The notes beneath the pieces were generated by a model. That model searched no databases and had not been told where the DNA came from. It was given only the letters and a program-made list of their open reading frames with translations. Both the position numbers and the translations under genes were made by a program. Shown piece by piece: positions 8,820 to 18,015 of a stretch of 64,000 bases of DNA (its first letter is position 1; each line of letters begins with the position of its first letter). Source of the stretch: Azospirillum brasilense. GTDB taxonomy: Bacteria > Pseudomonadota > Alphaproteobacteria > Azospirillales > Azospirillaceae. The stretch covers positions 1,035,001 through 1,099,000 of the forward strand of contig NZ_CP032346.1 in assembly GCF_005222205.1 (NCBI RefSeq), written 5' to 3'.

Positions 8820-10022
8820 TCAGACCACGCCCTTCTCCCGCAGGGCCGCGATGTCCGCCGCGCATAGGCCCAGCGCCTCCCCCAGCACGGCGTCGGTGTG
8901 CTGGCCGAGCGTCGGCGGGGCCACCGTGTGCTCGATGGGGGTCGCGGAGTAGCGGATCGGGCTCGCCACCGTCGGCACTGTCCCGGCGGTCGGGTGCGGC
9001 AGGTCCTGGTGGATGTGGCGGGCCTGGACGTGGGGGTCGGCGAAGACCTGCGACACGTCGTTGATCGGCCCGCAGGGCACACCCACCGCCTCCAGCGCCG
9101 ACAGCCAGTCGCGGCTGGTCCGCTGCTCCAGCAGCAGCTCCAGGATCGGCACCAGCTCCTTGCGGTTGGCGACGCGGGCCGGGTTGGTGGCGTAGCGCGG
9201 GTCCTGCGCCAACTCCGGACGTCCGGCGACCTGGCAGAACTTGGCGAACTGTCCGTCGTTGCCGACCGCCAGGATGATGTGGCCGTCCAGCGTGGCGAAG
9301 GCTTGGTAGGGAACGATGTTCGGGTGGGCGTTGCCCAGCCGCTGCGGCGCCTTGCCGCCAACCAGATAATTCATGGCCTGGTTCGCCAGCACCGCCACCT
9401 GCACGTCGAGCAGGGCGAGGTTCACCCACTGCCCCTCACCCGTCCGGTCGCGGTGGGCCAGCGCGCCGAGCACGCCGATGGTGGCGTAGAGGCCGGTGAA
9501 GACGTCGGTCACCGCGACGCCGACCTTGACCGGCCCGCCGCCCGCCTCGGCGTCGGGCTGGCCGGTGATGCTCATCAGCCCGCCCATGCCCTGGATCATG
9601 AAGTCGTAGCCGGCGCGCTTGGCGTAGGGGCCGTCCTGCCCGAATCCGGTGATCGAGCAGTAGACGAGGCCCGGGTTGATCGCCTTCAGGCTGTCATAGT
9701 CCAGCCCGTACTTGACCAGCCCGCCGACCTTGAAGTTCTCGATGACGACATCGGCCTGGGCGGCCAGCTTGCGCACCAGCTCCTGGCCTTCCGGGCGCTC
9801 GAAGTCGATGGTGATCGACCGTTTGCCGCGGTTGGTGGAGAGGAAATAGGCCGACTCCTCCCCGGCCCAGGGGGGACCCCAGGCGCGCGTGTCGTCCCCG
9901 GCGCCGGGCCGTTCGACCTTGATGACGTCAGCGCCGAGATCGGCCAGCGTCTGCGCCGCCCACGGCCCGGCGAGCACGCGGGAGAGTTCCAGGACACGGA
10001 CATGGGAAAGCGGGCCGGGCAT
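8820..10022 (-). CDS. CaiB/BaiF family CoA transferase, probably glutarate CoA-transferase
   Basis: This 400-residue class III CoA transferase moves CoA between carboxylic acids through an aspartyl-CoA thioester. The N-terminus (VRVLELSRVLAGPWAAQTLADLGADVIKVE, residues 8-37) is the family hallmark; the catalytic Asp is expected in NLALLDVQVAVLANQ near residue 200. It lies 185 bases downstream of glutaryl-CoA dehydrogenase on the same strand. That makes succinyl-CoA:glutarate CoA-transferase (SUGCT-like) the best guess: it would convert glutarate to glutaryl-CoA for its neighbour. Start ATG 10022 has AAGGA seven bases upstream. The family is certain; the substrate is inferred from context. Confidence 0.85.
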   Translation of the reverse strand: MPGPLSHVRVLELSRVLAGPWAAQTLADLGADVIKVERPGAGDDTRAWGPPWAGEESAYFLSTNRGKRSITIDFERPEGQELVRKLAAQADVVIENFKVGGLVKYGLDYDSLKAINPGLVYCSITGFGQDGPYAKRAGYDFMIQGMGGLMSITGQPDAEAGGGPVKVGVAVTDVFTGLYATIGVLGALAHRDRTGEGQWVNLALLDVQVAVLANQAMNYLVGGKAPQRLGNAHPNIVPYQAFATLDGHIILAVGNDGQFAKFCQVAGRPELAQDPRYATNPARVANRKELVPILELLLEQRTSRDWLSALEAVGVPCGPINDVSQVFADPHVQARHIHQDLPHPTAGTVPTVASPIRYSATPIEHTVAPPTLGQHTDAVLGEALGLCAADIAALREKGVV

Positions 10023-10050
10023 GGTGGGGTCCTTATGGAAAAGCGCCTCA

Positions 10051-10196
10051 TTCCCTCTCCCGTCCCGGGAGAGGGTGCCCGCGTCAGCGGGCGGGTGAGG
10101 GTCGGATGAGGATCGTCGCGCTGATCCTTGGCGGCACCCTCACCCTTCCCACGCCGGGGGGCGTGGGCCCCTTCCCTCTCCCGAGGCGGGAGAGGG
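10051..10196. repeat. intergenic palindromic repeat, full copy
   Basis: The 146-base element has TTCCCTCTCCCG near both ends in palindromic setting and internal GGGTGAGGGT/ACCCTCACCC arms. Its first 25 bases are identical to 61201-61225. It sits between the glutaryl-CoA dehydrogenase and CoA-transferase genes, where its hairpins would be in the transcript. Confidence 0.8.
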
Positions 10197-10207
10197 ACAA
10201 CATCACC

Positions 10208-11410
10208 TCACGCGAAGGCCTGGATGCCGGTGATGGCGCGGCCCAGGATCAGGGCGTGGATGTCGTGCGTGCCCTCGTAGGTGTTCACCGCCTCCAGGTT
10301 CATCACGTGGCGGATGACGTGGAACTCGTCGGCGATGCCGTTGCCGCCGTGCATGTCACGGGCGACGCGGGCGATCTCCAGGGCCTTGCCGCAGTTGTTG
10401 CGCTTGATGAGCGAGATCATCTCCGGCGCCGCCTTGCCTTCGTCGAGCAGGCGGCCGACCTGCAGCGCGGCCTGCAGGCCGAGCGCGATCTCCGTCTGCA
10501 TGTTGGCGAGCTTGAGCTGCGGGATCTGGTTCGCGGCCAGCGGGCGGCCGAACTGCTTGCGGTCGATCTGGTACTGGCGGGCGGCGTGGAAGCAGAACTC
10601 CGCGGCGCCCATGGCGCCCCAGGCGATGCCGTAGCGGGCGCGGTTCAGGCAGCCGAACGGGCCGACGATGCCCTCGATGTTCGGCAGGCGGTTTTCCTCC
10701 GGCACGAAGACCTCGTCCATGACGATCTCGCCGGTGGCCGAGGCGCGCAGCGAGAACTTGCCCTCGATCTTCGGCGCCGACAGGCCCTTCATGCCCTTCT
10801 CGAGCACGAAGCCGTTGATCTTGCCCTCGTCGTTCTTCGCCCAGACGACGAAGACGTCGGCGACCGGCGAGTTGGTGATCCACATCTTCGCGCCGCTGAG
10901 GATGTAGCCGTCCGCGACCTTCTTCGCGCGAGTCTTCATGCCGGCGGGGTCGGAGCCGGCGTCCGGCTCGGTCAGGCCAAAGCAGCCGACCCACTCGCCG
11001 GTGGCGAGCTTGGGCAGGTACTTCTCGCGCTGGGCCTCGCTGCCGTAGGCGTAGATCGGGTGCATGACCAGCGAGGACTGCACCGACATGGCGGAGCGGT
11101 AGCCGCTGTCCACCCGCTCGACCTCGCGGGCGACCAGACCGTAGGAGACGTAGTTGACCCCGGCGCAGCCGTAGCCGTCGATGGTGGAGCCGAGGAAGCC
11201 CAGCTCGCCCATCTCGTTCATGATCTCGCGGTGGAAGATCTCGTGCCGGTTGGCCTCGGTCACGCGCGGCAGCAGCTTGTCCTGGCAATAGCTGCGCGCG
11301 GCGTCGCGGATCATCCGCTCGTCCTCGGTCAGCTGCTCGTCGAGGAGCAGCGGGTCCTCCCAGGCGAAGGAAGCGAGCTTGGCGGAGGCGGCTCCGGTCT
11401 TGGCGGCCAT
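10208..11410 (-). CDS. gcdH: glutaryl-CoA dehydrogenase
   Basis: This FAD enzyme of the acyl-CoA dehydrogenase family oxidises and decarboxylates glutaryl-CoA to crotonyl-CoA, the shared end of lysine, 5-aminovalerate and glutarate breakdown. [16 protein letters not shown] carries the Arg/Ser pair typical of the decarboxylating enzyme. [11 protein letters not shown] and GAKMWITNS are the family signatures, and [20 protein letters not shown] near the C-terminus supplies the catalytic Glu. At 400 residues it has normal length. ATG 11410 is chosen because AGGGAG precedes it; a longer frame to 11476 adds 22 unlikely residues. It is divergent from the LysR gene at 11519, so the 108-base gap should hold both promoters. 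Confidence 0.95.
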   Translation of the reverse strand: MAAKTGAASAKLASFAWEDPLLLDEQLTEDERMIRDAARSYCQDKLLPRVTEANRHEIFHREIMNEMGELGFLGSTIDGYGCAGVNYVSYGLVAREVERVDSGYRSAMSVQSSLVMHPIYAYGSEAQREKYLPKLATGEWVGCFGLTEPDAGSDPAGMKTRAKKVADGYILSGAKMWITNSPVADVFVVWAKNDEGKINGFVLEKGMKGLSAPKIEGKFSLRASATGEIVMDEVFVPEENRLPNIEGIVGPFGCLNRARYGIAWGAMGAAEFCFHAARQYQIDRKQFGRPLAANQIPQLKLANMQTEIALGLQAALQVGRLLDEGKAAPEMISLIKRNNCGKALEIARVARDMHGGNGIADEFHVIRHVMNLEAVNTYEGTHDIHALILGRAITGIQAFA

Positions 11411-11518
11411 GTTTGAAATCTCCCTAGGTCCGATGCGCCCCAACATGGCGCGGTCGCTTTCATGGTTCAAATACATTTATCAGGGGACTTTAATATGATC
11501 CTCATATAAGACACGGGT

Positions 11519-12436
11519 ATGGACCTGCGCCATCTCCGCCATTTCGTCGCCGTCGCCGAGGAGCTGCATTTCAGCCGCGCCGCCGCCCGGCTGGGCATCG
11601 GGCAGCCGCCGCTCAGCCAATCGATCCAGGCGCTGGAGGCCGAACTGGGCGCCCGCCTGTTCGAGCGCACCAAGCGCCGGGTCGAGCTGACCGAGCCAGG
11701 CCAGCTCCTGCTGGGCGAGGCGCGGGAGATCCTGGCGCGGGCGGAGCGCGCCGCCGTGCTGACCCGCCGAGCCGCCAAGGGCGAGGTCGGCGAGCTGCGC
11801 GTCGGCTTCACCGCGGCGGCCCCCTTCCTGCCGATGGTGCCGCGGATCATCGACGCCTACCGCCGCGCCCATCCCGACGTGCATCTGACCCTGGTCGAGC
11901 TGCCGTCCAAGCAGCAGTTGACGGCGCTGGCCGACCGCCGGCTGGACGTCGGCTTCATCCGCGAGCCGCGTTTCGTCCCCGATCCCGAGTCCTTCCGCTT
12001 CCACGACGTGGTGCGGGAGCCTCTGCTCGCGGTGATGCGCGCCGACCACCCGCTGGCCGGGCGGGAGGTCGTGCCGCTGGCCGCCCTGCGCGACGAGCCC
12101 TTCGTCTTCTACCCCGCCGATTTCGGCACCAGCACGCACGAGCAGGTCTTCGCGCTGTGCGCCGCCGCCGGATTCCGCCCCAACGTGACCCAGGACGCGC
12201 GCGAGGCTTTCACCATCATCGGACTGATCGCCGCCGGGCTGGGCGTGTCGATTCTTCCAGGTCAGCTTCGGCAGGTGGCGCTGGAAGGGGTGGTGTACCG
12301 GCCGCTCGACACGCCGGACGCCGTCACCACCCTGCAACTGGCGCAACGGAGCAACGAAAGCTCACCCCTGGTGAAAAAATTCACCGGTCTGGTGGAGCGG
12401 ATCGTTCCGTTTGTTCCGCCCATCCCCGGCGCGTGA
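11519..12436 (+). CDS. LysR-family transcriptional regulator
   Basis: This 305-residue LysR regulator has an N-terminal winged helix-turn-helix (residues 1-60, HFSRAAARLGIGQPPLSQSIQALE) and a substrate-binding-like effector domain from about residue 90 (GELRVGFTAAAPF). It is divergent from gcdH. LysR regulators usually control the adjacent divergent gene in response to a pathway intermediate, so glutarate, glutaryl-CoA or a related acid is a plausible inducer. Control of the gcdH-CoA-transferase pair is inferred from position only. Confidence 0.9.
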   Translation: MDLRHLRHFVAVAEELHFSRAAARLGIGQPPLSQSIQALEAELGARLFERTKRRVELTEPGQLLLGEAREILARAERAAVLTRRAAKGEVGELRVGFTAAAPFLPMVPRIIDAYRRAHPDVHLTLVELPSKQQLTALADRRLDVGFIREPRFVPDPESFRFHDVVREPLLAVMRADHPLAGREVVPLAALRDEPFVFYPADFGTSTHEQVFALCAAAGFRPNVTQDAREAFTIIGLIAAGLGVSILPGQLRQVALEGVVYRPLDTPDAVTTLQLAQRSNESSPLVKKFTGLVERIVPFVPPIPGA

Positions 12437-12604
12437 GCGGCGACTCGGGAAAAATCGCCCGTCCGGACCCCAAGCCTCCCAAAGTCTGGGTTTTCAAGCG
12501 GTCAAGGAAGGAGCAAACTCCCGTTCAAACCGCGTGCACGGCCTTCGCAGATGCACAAATTTTCGCCAGACCGTTGAATTGATCGCGATGCGAGCAACGG
12601 GCTT

Positions 12605-12620
12605 GTCGAATTTATTAAAC
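12605..12620. promoter_or_regulatory. candidate PuuR-like operator upstream of the ABC importer
   Basis: GTCGAATTTATTAAAC has the same 7-2-7 dyad as the perfect site at 17958-17973, with two mismatches in the left half. It lies about 95 bases before the ATPase gene and is followed by GGGTA, as at the other site. A common regulator for the transporter and gabDT is suggested. Confidence 0.55.
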
Positions 12621-12714
12621 GGGTATACCGTCTGACCCATTGCATAGGTCCTGTGTCGGGAACGCAACCCTGACCCCGGACCGCGCTCGGGACACCTCGG
12701 ACGGGGGGAGGATG

Positions 12715-13824
12715 ATGGACGGCGGCATGGTCACGACCGCACAGGCACTGGTGCGCTTCGTCGGGGTCCAGAAGACCTATGACGGCGAGCATCTCGTGGT
12801 GAAGAACCTCGACCTCGACATCAAGAAGGGCGAGTTCGTCACCCTGCTCGGCCCGTCGGGCTCGGGCAAGACGACCACGCTGATGATGCTGGCCGGCTTC
12901 GAGGTCCCCACCCATGGCGAGATCTATCTCGCCGACCGGCCGATCAAGAACATGCCGCCGCACAAGCGCGACATCGGCATGGTCTTCCAGAACTACGCGC
13001 TGTTCCCCCACCTGACGATCGAGGAGAACGTCGCCTTCCCGCTGACCGTGCGCAAGATGCCGCGGTCCGAGGTGAAGGAGCGGGTGCGGTCGGCGCTGCG
13101 CATGATCAAGCTGGAGAACTTGGCGCACCGCCATCCCGGCCAGCTGTCGGGCGGCCAGCAGCAGCGCGTGGCGCTCGCCCGCGCGCTGGTCTTCAACCCG
13201 CAGCTCGTCCTGATGGACGAACCGCTGGGCGCGCTGGACAAGCGGCTGCGCGAGCACATGCAGCTGGAGATCAAGCAGTTGCACGAGACGATGGGCATCA
13301 CCGTCGTCTACGTCACCCACGACCAAAGCGAGGCGCTGACCATGTCGGACCGCATCGCGGTGTTCAACGACGGCATCGTGCAGCAGATCGACAAGCCGGA
13401 CGCGCTGTACGAACGGCCGGTCAACAGCTTCGTCGCCAACTTCATCGGCGAGAACAACGTGCTGGCCGGCACCGTCGAGAATATCGAACAGGGCTTCTGC
13501 CGGGTGGCTCTGGCGTCGGGCGGTTCGGTCGTGGCCCAGGCGGTCAACGTCGCCGGCGCCGGGGCCGCCACCGCGCTGTCGGTCCGGCCGGAGCGCATCA
13601 GCATCCTGACCGACGGGCAGGCGCCGGACGGCATGAACGCCCTGCCCGCCCAGGTGCAGGACACCATCTATCTCGGCGACCACGCGCTGGCCGTGCTGAA
13701 GGTCGCCGGCAACGGGGAATTCATGGTCAAGCTGCCGCCGGGCGCCCACGCGGGCCTCAGCCACGGCCAGAGCGTGTCCATCGGCTTCCGCCCCGAGGAC
13801 TGCCGGGCGCTCGATCCCGTGTGA
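12715..13824 (+). CDS. polyamine-type ABC transporter, ATP-binding protein
   Basis: This 369-residue PotA-like ATPase powers the importer encoded downstream. Walker A is GPSGSGKTT, the signature is [15 protein letters not shown], Walker B is [12 protein letters not shown], the switch His is in VTHDQSEAL, and a TOBE region follows residue 280. Adjacent ATGs at 12712 and 12715 follow GGGGGGAGG; 12715 is chosen for spacing, and 12727 is also possible. It is first of four genes (ATPase, binding protein, two permeases). The order and families match spermidine/putrescine or 4-aminobutyrate importers; the neighbouring gabD/gabT favour such substrates. Confidence 0.9.
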   Translation: MDGGMVTTAQALVRFVGVQKTYDGEHLVVKNLDLDIKKGEFVTLLGPSGSGKTTTLMMLAGFEVPTHGEIYLADRPIKNMPPHKRDIGMVFQNYALFPHLTIEENVAFPLTVRKMPRSEVKERVRSALRMIKLENLAHRHPGQLSGGQQQRVALARALVFNPQLVLMDEPLGALDKRLREHMQLEIKQLHETMGITVVYVTHDQSEALTMSDRIAVFNDGIVQQIDKPDALYERPVNSFVANFIGENNVLAGTVENIEQGFCRVALASGGSVVAQAVNVAGAGAATALSVRPERISILTDGQAPDGMNALPAQVQDTIYLGDHALAVLKVAGNGEFMVKLPPGAHAGLSHGQSVSIGFRPEDCRALDPV

Positions 13825-13843
13825 TCGGCAGCAACCCGTCCGT

Positions 13844-13869
13844 CCGGTCTCTCCGGGAGGGGGGACCGG
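13844..13869 (+). other. possible mRNA hairpin between ATPase and binding-protein genes
   Basis: CCGGTC and GACCGG can pair around a CTCC/GGAG-rich core in the 96-base gap. Such hairpins often let the binding protein be made in excess of the ATPase. Pairing is imperfect, so this is a weak call. Confidence 0.35.
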
Positions 13870-13920
13870 GGGCGCGCACCACCTCCTGACGCAACCACAC
13901 ATAATGAAGGAACGGGGACG

Positions 13921-14967
13921 ATGTCGAAGCTTAAGGTGGCAGTTGGGTTCCTTGCGACGTTCACCGCCGGTGTGGCGCTGGCCACCGCCGCGCAGGCCCG
14001 CGACCTGACGGTCGTGTCCTGGGGCGGCGCCTATCAGGAAGCCCAGAAGAAAGTCTATTTCGAGCCGTTCAAGAAGGCCGGCACCCCGATGAACGACGAG
14101 TCCTGGGACGGCGGCATCGGCGTGCTGCGCGCCAAGGTCCAGGGCGGTGCGGCGACCTGGGACGTCGTCCAGGTGGAGAGCGAGGAGCTGGCCGTCGGTT
14201 GCGAAGAGGGCCTGTTCGAGACGATGGAGTTCAGCAAGATCGGCGGCGAGCAGGCCTACCTGCCGCAGACCGTCGATGCCTGCGGCGTCGGCGCGATCGT
14301 GTATGACTTCGTGCTCGGCTACGACAAGGACAAGCTGAAGGACGCGCCGAAGAGCTGGGCCGACTTCTTCGACACCACCAAGTATCCGGGCAAGCGCGGC
14401 CTGCGCCAGGGCGCCAAGACCACCCTTGAGATCGCCCTGATGGCCGACGGCGTCGCGCCGAAGGACGTCTACAAGGTCCTGGGCACCGAAGAGGGCCTGG
14501 AGCGCGCCTTCAAGAAGCTGGACACCATCAAGAACGACATCGTCTGGTGGAAGGCCGGCGCCCAGCCGCCGCAGCTTCTGGCCTCGGGCGAGGTGGCGAT
14601 GACCTCGGTCTACAACGGCCGCATCGACGCCGCCAACAAGGCCGAGAAGAAGAACTTCGGCATGGTGTGGAACGGCGCGCTCTACACGATCGACAGCTGG
14701 GTCATCCTGAAGGGCAGCCCGAACAAGGAAGCCGCCTACAAGTTCCTCGACTTCGTCGGCAAGGCGGAGAACCAGGCCAAGCTGTCCGAGAACATCGCCT
14801 ACGGCACCTCCAACAAGGACGCTCCGTCCAAGCTGGCCCCGGCCGTCCTGAAGGACCTGCCGACCGCCCCGGACAACATGAAGAACGCGGTCGAGATCAG
14901 CGTTCCCTTCTGGCTGGAGAACATCGACCGCCTGACCGAGCGCTTCAACAAGTGGGCGGCGAAGTAA
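13921..14967 (+). CDS. polyamine-type ABC transporter, periplasmic binding protein
   Basis: The 348-residue extracellular solute-binding protein has a Sec signal peptide (about residues 1-26, cleaved after ALATAAQA). The mature protein begins RDLTVVSWGGAYQEAQKK, the usual opening of PotD/SBP_bac_8-type proteins. VVQVESEELAVGCEEGLFE and WWKAGAQPPQLLASGEVAM are typical lobe motifs. It delivers substrate to the permeases encoded next. A palindromic repeat in the 170 bases behind it may hold the transcript end and explain higher expression. Substrate identity (putrescine, GABA, 5-aminovalerate) is inferred from context only. Confidence 0.9.
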   Translation: MSKLKVAVGFLATFTAGVALATAAQARDLTVVSWGGAYQEAQKKVYFEPFKKAGTPMNDESWDGGIGVLRAKVQGGAATWDVVQVESEELAVGCEEGLFETMEFSKIGGEQAYLPQTVDACGVGAIVYDFVLGYDKDKLKDAPKSWADFFDTTKYPGKRGLRQGAKTTLEIALMADGVAPKDVYKVLGTEEGLERAFKKLDTIKNDIVWWKAGAQPPQLLASGEVAMTSVYNGRIDAANKAEKKNFGMVWNGALYTIDSWVILKGSPNKEAAYKFLDFVGKAENQAKLSENIAYGTSNKDAPSKLAPAVLKDLPTAPDNMKNAVEISVPFWLENIDRLTERFNKWAAK

Positions 14968-14995
14968 GCCGCTCCCGTACTTGAGTGGTTGCGAC

Positions 14996-15085
14996 GGGCC
15001 CCCTCCCCGGCCCTCCCCCGCTGACGCAGGGGAGGGAGATTGGTCCCCTCCCCTGCGAAGCGGGGGAGGGTTAGGGAGGGGGCCC
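14996..15085. repeat. nested palindromic repeat within the ABC operon
   Basis: Outer arms of 27 bases (14996-15022 and 15059-15085) match in 24 positions. Inside them CGCAGGGGAGGG (15025-15036) and its exact complement (15046-15057) form a second hairpin. It separates the binding-protein gene from the first permease and probably protects or trims the upstream mRNA. Confidence 0.75.
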
Positions 15086-15137
15086 TCCTCGACCACCTAC
15101 ACACAATCTCTACCGCATTTTTCGAAATAGGCCGCCC

Positions 15138-16400
15138 ATGACAGCCGCGTTCGTCGCCGGCGCCGATGCGTCGTCCGAGGTGCCTCTCAAGCGCCGCCTG
15201 AAACGGGCGGAGCGGACGCGCCGGCTCAAGGCCCTGGCGCTGATCCTGCCGCTTCTCCTCTTCCTGCTCTTCACCTTTCTCGGTCCCATCGCCGGCATGC
15301 TCTGGCGGTCGGTCGACGACTGGGAGGTGCGACAGGTCCTGCCCCACACCGTCGCGGCCCTGGCCGACTGGGACGGCAAGGACGTTCCGGGCGAGCCGGC
15401 CTTCGCCGCGCTGGCCGGCGACATCCGCACGGCGCGCGACGCCGGCACCGTCGCCATCGCGTCCAAGCGGCTGAACTACGCGCTGAACGGTTTCCGCACC
15501 ATCATGGCGGGCACCGCGCGCAATCTGAAGACCCTGCCGGAGCCGGGCACCGCCAAGGACACGCTGATCGGCATCAACCCGGCCTGGGGCGAGCGCGCCA
15601 CCTGGGCGGCGATCAAGGGCGCCAGCGGGCCGCTCACCAGCTTCTACCTGCTGGGCGCGCTGGACCTGACGCGCAACGTGGACGGCGCGATCGTCGCCGC
15701 CCCCGAGGAGCAGGCGATCTACCGCGACGTCTTCGGGCGCACCTTCACCATCAGCTTCGGCGTCACGGCGCTGTGCCTGATCCTGGGCTTCCCGGTCGCC
15801 TACATGCTGGCGACGCTGCCCACGGGCCAGTCCAACCTGCTGATGATCTTCGTGCTGCTGCCCTTCTGGACCTCGCTTCTGGTGCGCACCTGCGCCTGGA
15901 TCGTCGTGCTGCAGAGCGAGGGCATCGTCAACGACAGCCTGCGCTGGATCGGCCTGATCGACGAGCCGCTGCGGCTGATCTACAACCGCTTCGGCGTCTA
16001 TGTGGCGATGACGCATGTGCTGCTGCCCTTCATGATCCTGCCGCTCTACAGCAGCATGCGCTCGATCTCTCCGGCCTACATGCGGGCCGCGGCGTCGCTC
16101 GGCGCCTCGCCGGTCACCGCCTTCCTGCGCATCTACCTGCCGCAGACCGTGCCCGGCATCGGGGCGGGCAGCCTGCTCGTCTTCATCCTGGCCATCGGCT
16201 ACTACATCACGCCGGCCCTGGTGGGTGGTGCTGCCGACCAGATGATCAGCTACTTCATCGCCTTCTACACCACGGAAACCGTCAACTGGGGTCTGGCCTC
16301 GGCGCTGGGTGCCGTGCTTCTGCTCGCCACGCTGCTGCTGGCCGTCGTCTATGGAAAGCTGGTCCACGGCCAGCAGGTCACGGGAGGGATGAAGAATTGA
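15138..16400 (+). CDS. polyamine-type ABC transporter, permease 1
   Basis: This 420-residue PotB-like permease has an N-terminal helix (ALILPLLLFLLFTFLGPIAGM), a long periplasmic loop of roughly 150 residues, and then the core membrane domain. The EAA loop is MRAAASLGASPVTAFLRIYLP, which contacts the ATPase. The long first periplasmic loop makes it longer than E. coli PotB (about 275) and is a recurrent feature of one subgroup. It overlaps the next gene at its stop codon (ATTGA), so the two permeases are translationally coupled. Confidence 0.88.
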   Translation: MTAAFVAGADASSEVPLKRRLKRAERTRRLKALALILPLLLFLLFTFLGPIAGMLWRSVDDWEVRQVLPHTVAALADWDGKDVPGEPAFAALAGDIRTARDAGTVAIASKRLNYALNGFRTIMAGTARNLKTLPEPGTAKDTLIGINPAWGERATWAAIKGASGPLTSFYLLGALDLTRNVDGAIVAAPEEQAIYRDVFGRTFTISFGVTALCLILGFPVAYMLATLPTGQSNLLMIFVLLPFWTSLLVRTCAWIVVLQSEGIVNDSLRWIGLIDEPLRLIYNRFGVYVAMTHVLLPFMILPLYSSMRSISPAYMRAAASLGASPVTAFLRIYLPQTVPGIGAGSLLVFILAIGYYITPALVGGAADQMISYFIAFYTTETVNWGLASALGAVLLLATLLLAVVYGKLVHGQQVTGGMKN

Positions 16401-17227
16401 GCGACAATCACGCCCCCCGCACGGCCAGCCAGCGCATCGCCTGGATCACCACGGTGGTCGTCGCCTCGCTGGTGCTGGTCTTCCTGATGGCGCCGATCCT
16501 GGCGATCATGCCGCTGTCCTTCAGTTCCGGCTCCTACCTGACCTACCCGCTGCCGGGCCTCTCCCTGCGCTGGTACGAGGACTTCCTGAACTCCCCGCGC
16601 TGGGTGTCGTCGCTGAAGAACAGCGTCATCATCGGGGTGGCCTCGACCATCCTGTCGATGGTTCTGGGCACTCTGGCCTCGCTCGGCCTCGCCCAGTGGA
16701 AGAGCAAGTTCAAGCCGCTGGTCCTGGCCATCGTGCTGTCGCCGGTGGTCGTGCCGGGCGTCATCACCGCGGTCGGCCTGTACTTCTTCTTCGCGCCGCT
16801 GGGGCTGACCGGCAGCTACGCCGGGCTGATCCTGGCGCACACCGCGCTGTCCACGCCCTTCGTGGTCATCACGGTCAGCGCGACGCTGCAGAGCTTCGAC
16901 ATGAACCTGGCGCGGGCCGCGGCCTCGCTCGGCGCCTCGCCCCTCTACGCCTTCCGCCGGGTGATCCTGCCGCTGATCCTGCCGGGTCTGGCCTCGGGCG
17001 CCCTGTTCGCCTTCGCCACCAGCTTCGACGAGGTGGTGGTGGTGCTGTTCATGGCGGGTCCGGAGCAGCGCACCCTGCCCCGCGAGATGTTCAGCGGCAT
17101 CCGCGAGAACATCAGCCCGACCATCACGGCGGCAGCGGTCATCCTGACGACCATCTCGGTCATCCTGCTCGCCACGCTGGAGGCGCTGCGCCGCCGCAAC
17201 GAGCGGCTGAAGGGCAACCTGCGCTGA
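16397..17227 (+). CDS. polyamine-type ABC transporter, permease 2
   Basis: This 276-residue PotC-like permease has about six membrane helices and the EAA loop LARAAASLGASPLYAFRRVILP. The start is the TTG at 16397, sharing bases with the upstream TGA stop and preceded by GGGAGGG eight bases away; longer in-frame openings run inside the previous gene and are not credible. With the ATPase, binding protein and first permease it completes one importer. A rho-independent terminator-like hairpin follows at 17237. Confidence 0.88.
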   Translation: MSDNHAPRTASQRIAWITTVVVASLVLVFLMAPILAIMPLSFSSGSYLTYPLPGLSLRWYEDFLNSPRWVSSLKNSVIIGVASTILSMVLGTLASLGLAQWKSKFKPLVLAIVLSPVVVPGVITAVGLYFFFAPLGLTGSYAGLILAHTALSTPFVVITVSATLQSFDMNLARAAASLGASPLYAFRRVILPLILPGLASGALFAFATSFDEVVVVLFMAGPEQRTLPREMFSGIRENISPTITAAAVILTTISVILLATLEALRRRNERLKGNLR

Positions 17228-17236
17228 CACGAAAAA

Positions 17237-17271
17237 GCCGGGCGGCCCCGATGGGCGGCCCGGCCTTTCCT
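17237..17271 (+). terminator. terminator-like hairpin after the ABC operon
   Basis: GCCGGGC pairs with GCCCGGC, with one mismatch and a further GCCC/GGGC pairing inside, then CTTTCC follows. The stem lies between convergent genes and could end both the ABC operon and the regulator transcript. Confidence 0.6.
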
Positions 17272-17290
17272 CAAATCCGGTGGAGTGATG

Positions 17291-17875
17291 TCACAGGTAC
17301 GGCGGGGTGCAGGCGCTGATGATTTCGCATTCCTCGTCGCCGAGGTTGCGGAAGCGGTGCGGGATGCGGCTGTCGAACAGATAGGCGTCGCCGGGGCCGA
17401 GGATCTCCTTGCGGTCGCCGACCGTCAGTTCGATCCGGCCCTTGATGACGATGCCGCCCTCCTCCGATTCGTGCTGCAGCATGGTGCGGCCGCCGGTGTC
17501 GGCGCCGGGGGCGTATTTCTCGTGCAGGACCTGGAGGTTGCGGCCGCGCAGGTCGCCCACCTGCCGGAAGGAGATGGAGCCGACCCGGCTCTTCACCAGC
17601 CCGGTCAGTTCGACCAGATCGCCGCCCTTGAAGAAGATCTGCTCGCGCGGCGGCAGGTCGTCGGAGGAGAAGAACTCCGCCAGGGTCATCGGAATGCCCT
17701 GGAGCACCTTGCGCAGCGAGGAGACGGAGGGGCTGCACCGATTCTGCTCGATCAGCGAGATGGTCCCGTTGGTCACGCCCGCCCGTTGCGCCAACTGGCG
17801 CTGGGACAGTCCGTGTGCTTCGCGAACCTGCTTCAGGCGCGCGCCCACGTTGAAATCGACAGCGTCCACATCCAT
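17291..17875 (-). CDS. XRE-family regulator with cupin domain (PuuR-like)
   Basis: This 194-residue repressor has an N-terminal XRE helix-turn-helix (residues 10-65, LSQRQLAQRAGVTNGTISLIEQ) and a C-terminal cupin domain (about 110-190, with GPGDAYLFDSRIPHRF). The architecture and length match PuuR, which senses putrescine and represses polyamine breakdown genes. It sits between the ABC importer (convergent) and gabD (divergent). The shared dyads at 17958 and 12605 make control of gabD-gabT, of its own gene and of the importer likely. The ligand is inferred. Confidence 0.88.
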   Translation of the reverse strand: MDVDAVDFNVGARLKQVREAHGLSQRQLAQRAGVTNGTISLIEQNRCSPSVSSLRKVLQGIPMTLAEFFSSDDLPPREQIFFKGGDLVELTGLVKSRVGSISFRQVGDLRGRNLQVLHEKYAPGADTGGRTMLQHESEEGGIVIKGRIELTVGDRKEILGPGDAYLFDSRIPHRFRNLGDEECEIISACTPPYL

Positions 17876-17957
17876 GGATCGGTTCCTCGCTCCTGACCGG
17901 AAGGCATACCGGATTCGCGTGTGTGCGTCATCAAAAACTCAACACCCGATTAGGGTT

Positions 17958-17973
17958 GTTTAATTTATTAAAC
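17958..17973. promoter_or_regulatory. perfect dyad, candidate PuuR-like operator
   Basis: GTTTAATTTATTAAAC is a perfect 7-base inverted repeat with a TT centre. It lies between the divergent regulator and gabD starts (83 and 43 bases away). A near copy with the same spacing occurs upstream of the ABC importer, supporting a functional operator. Confidence 0.7.
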
Positions 17974-18015
17974 ATGGGTACGCTCCCTTCACATCGCAAA
18001 TCGAGGCTGATTCCC

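Noticed and set aside
14996..15085. Possible CRISPR repeat
   Set aside because: The palindromes are mosaic, single-copy at each place and without regular spacers or cas genes.
12502..15096. 864-codon minus-strand open frame
   Set aside because: Antisense to the clear ATPase and binding-protein genes; low-complexity translation.
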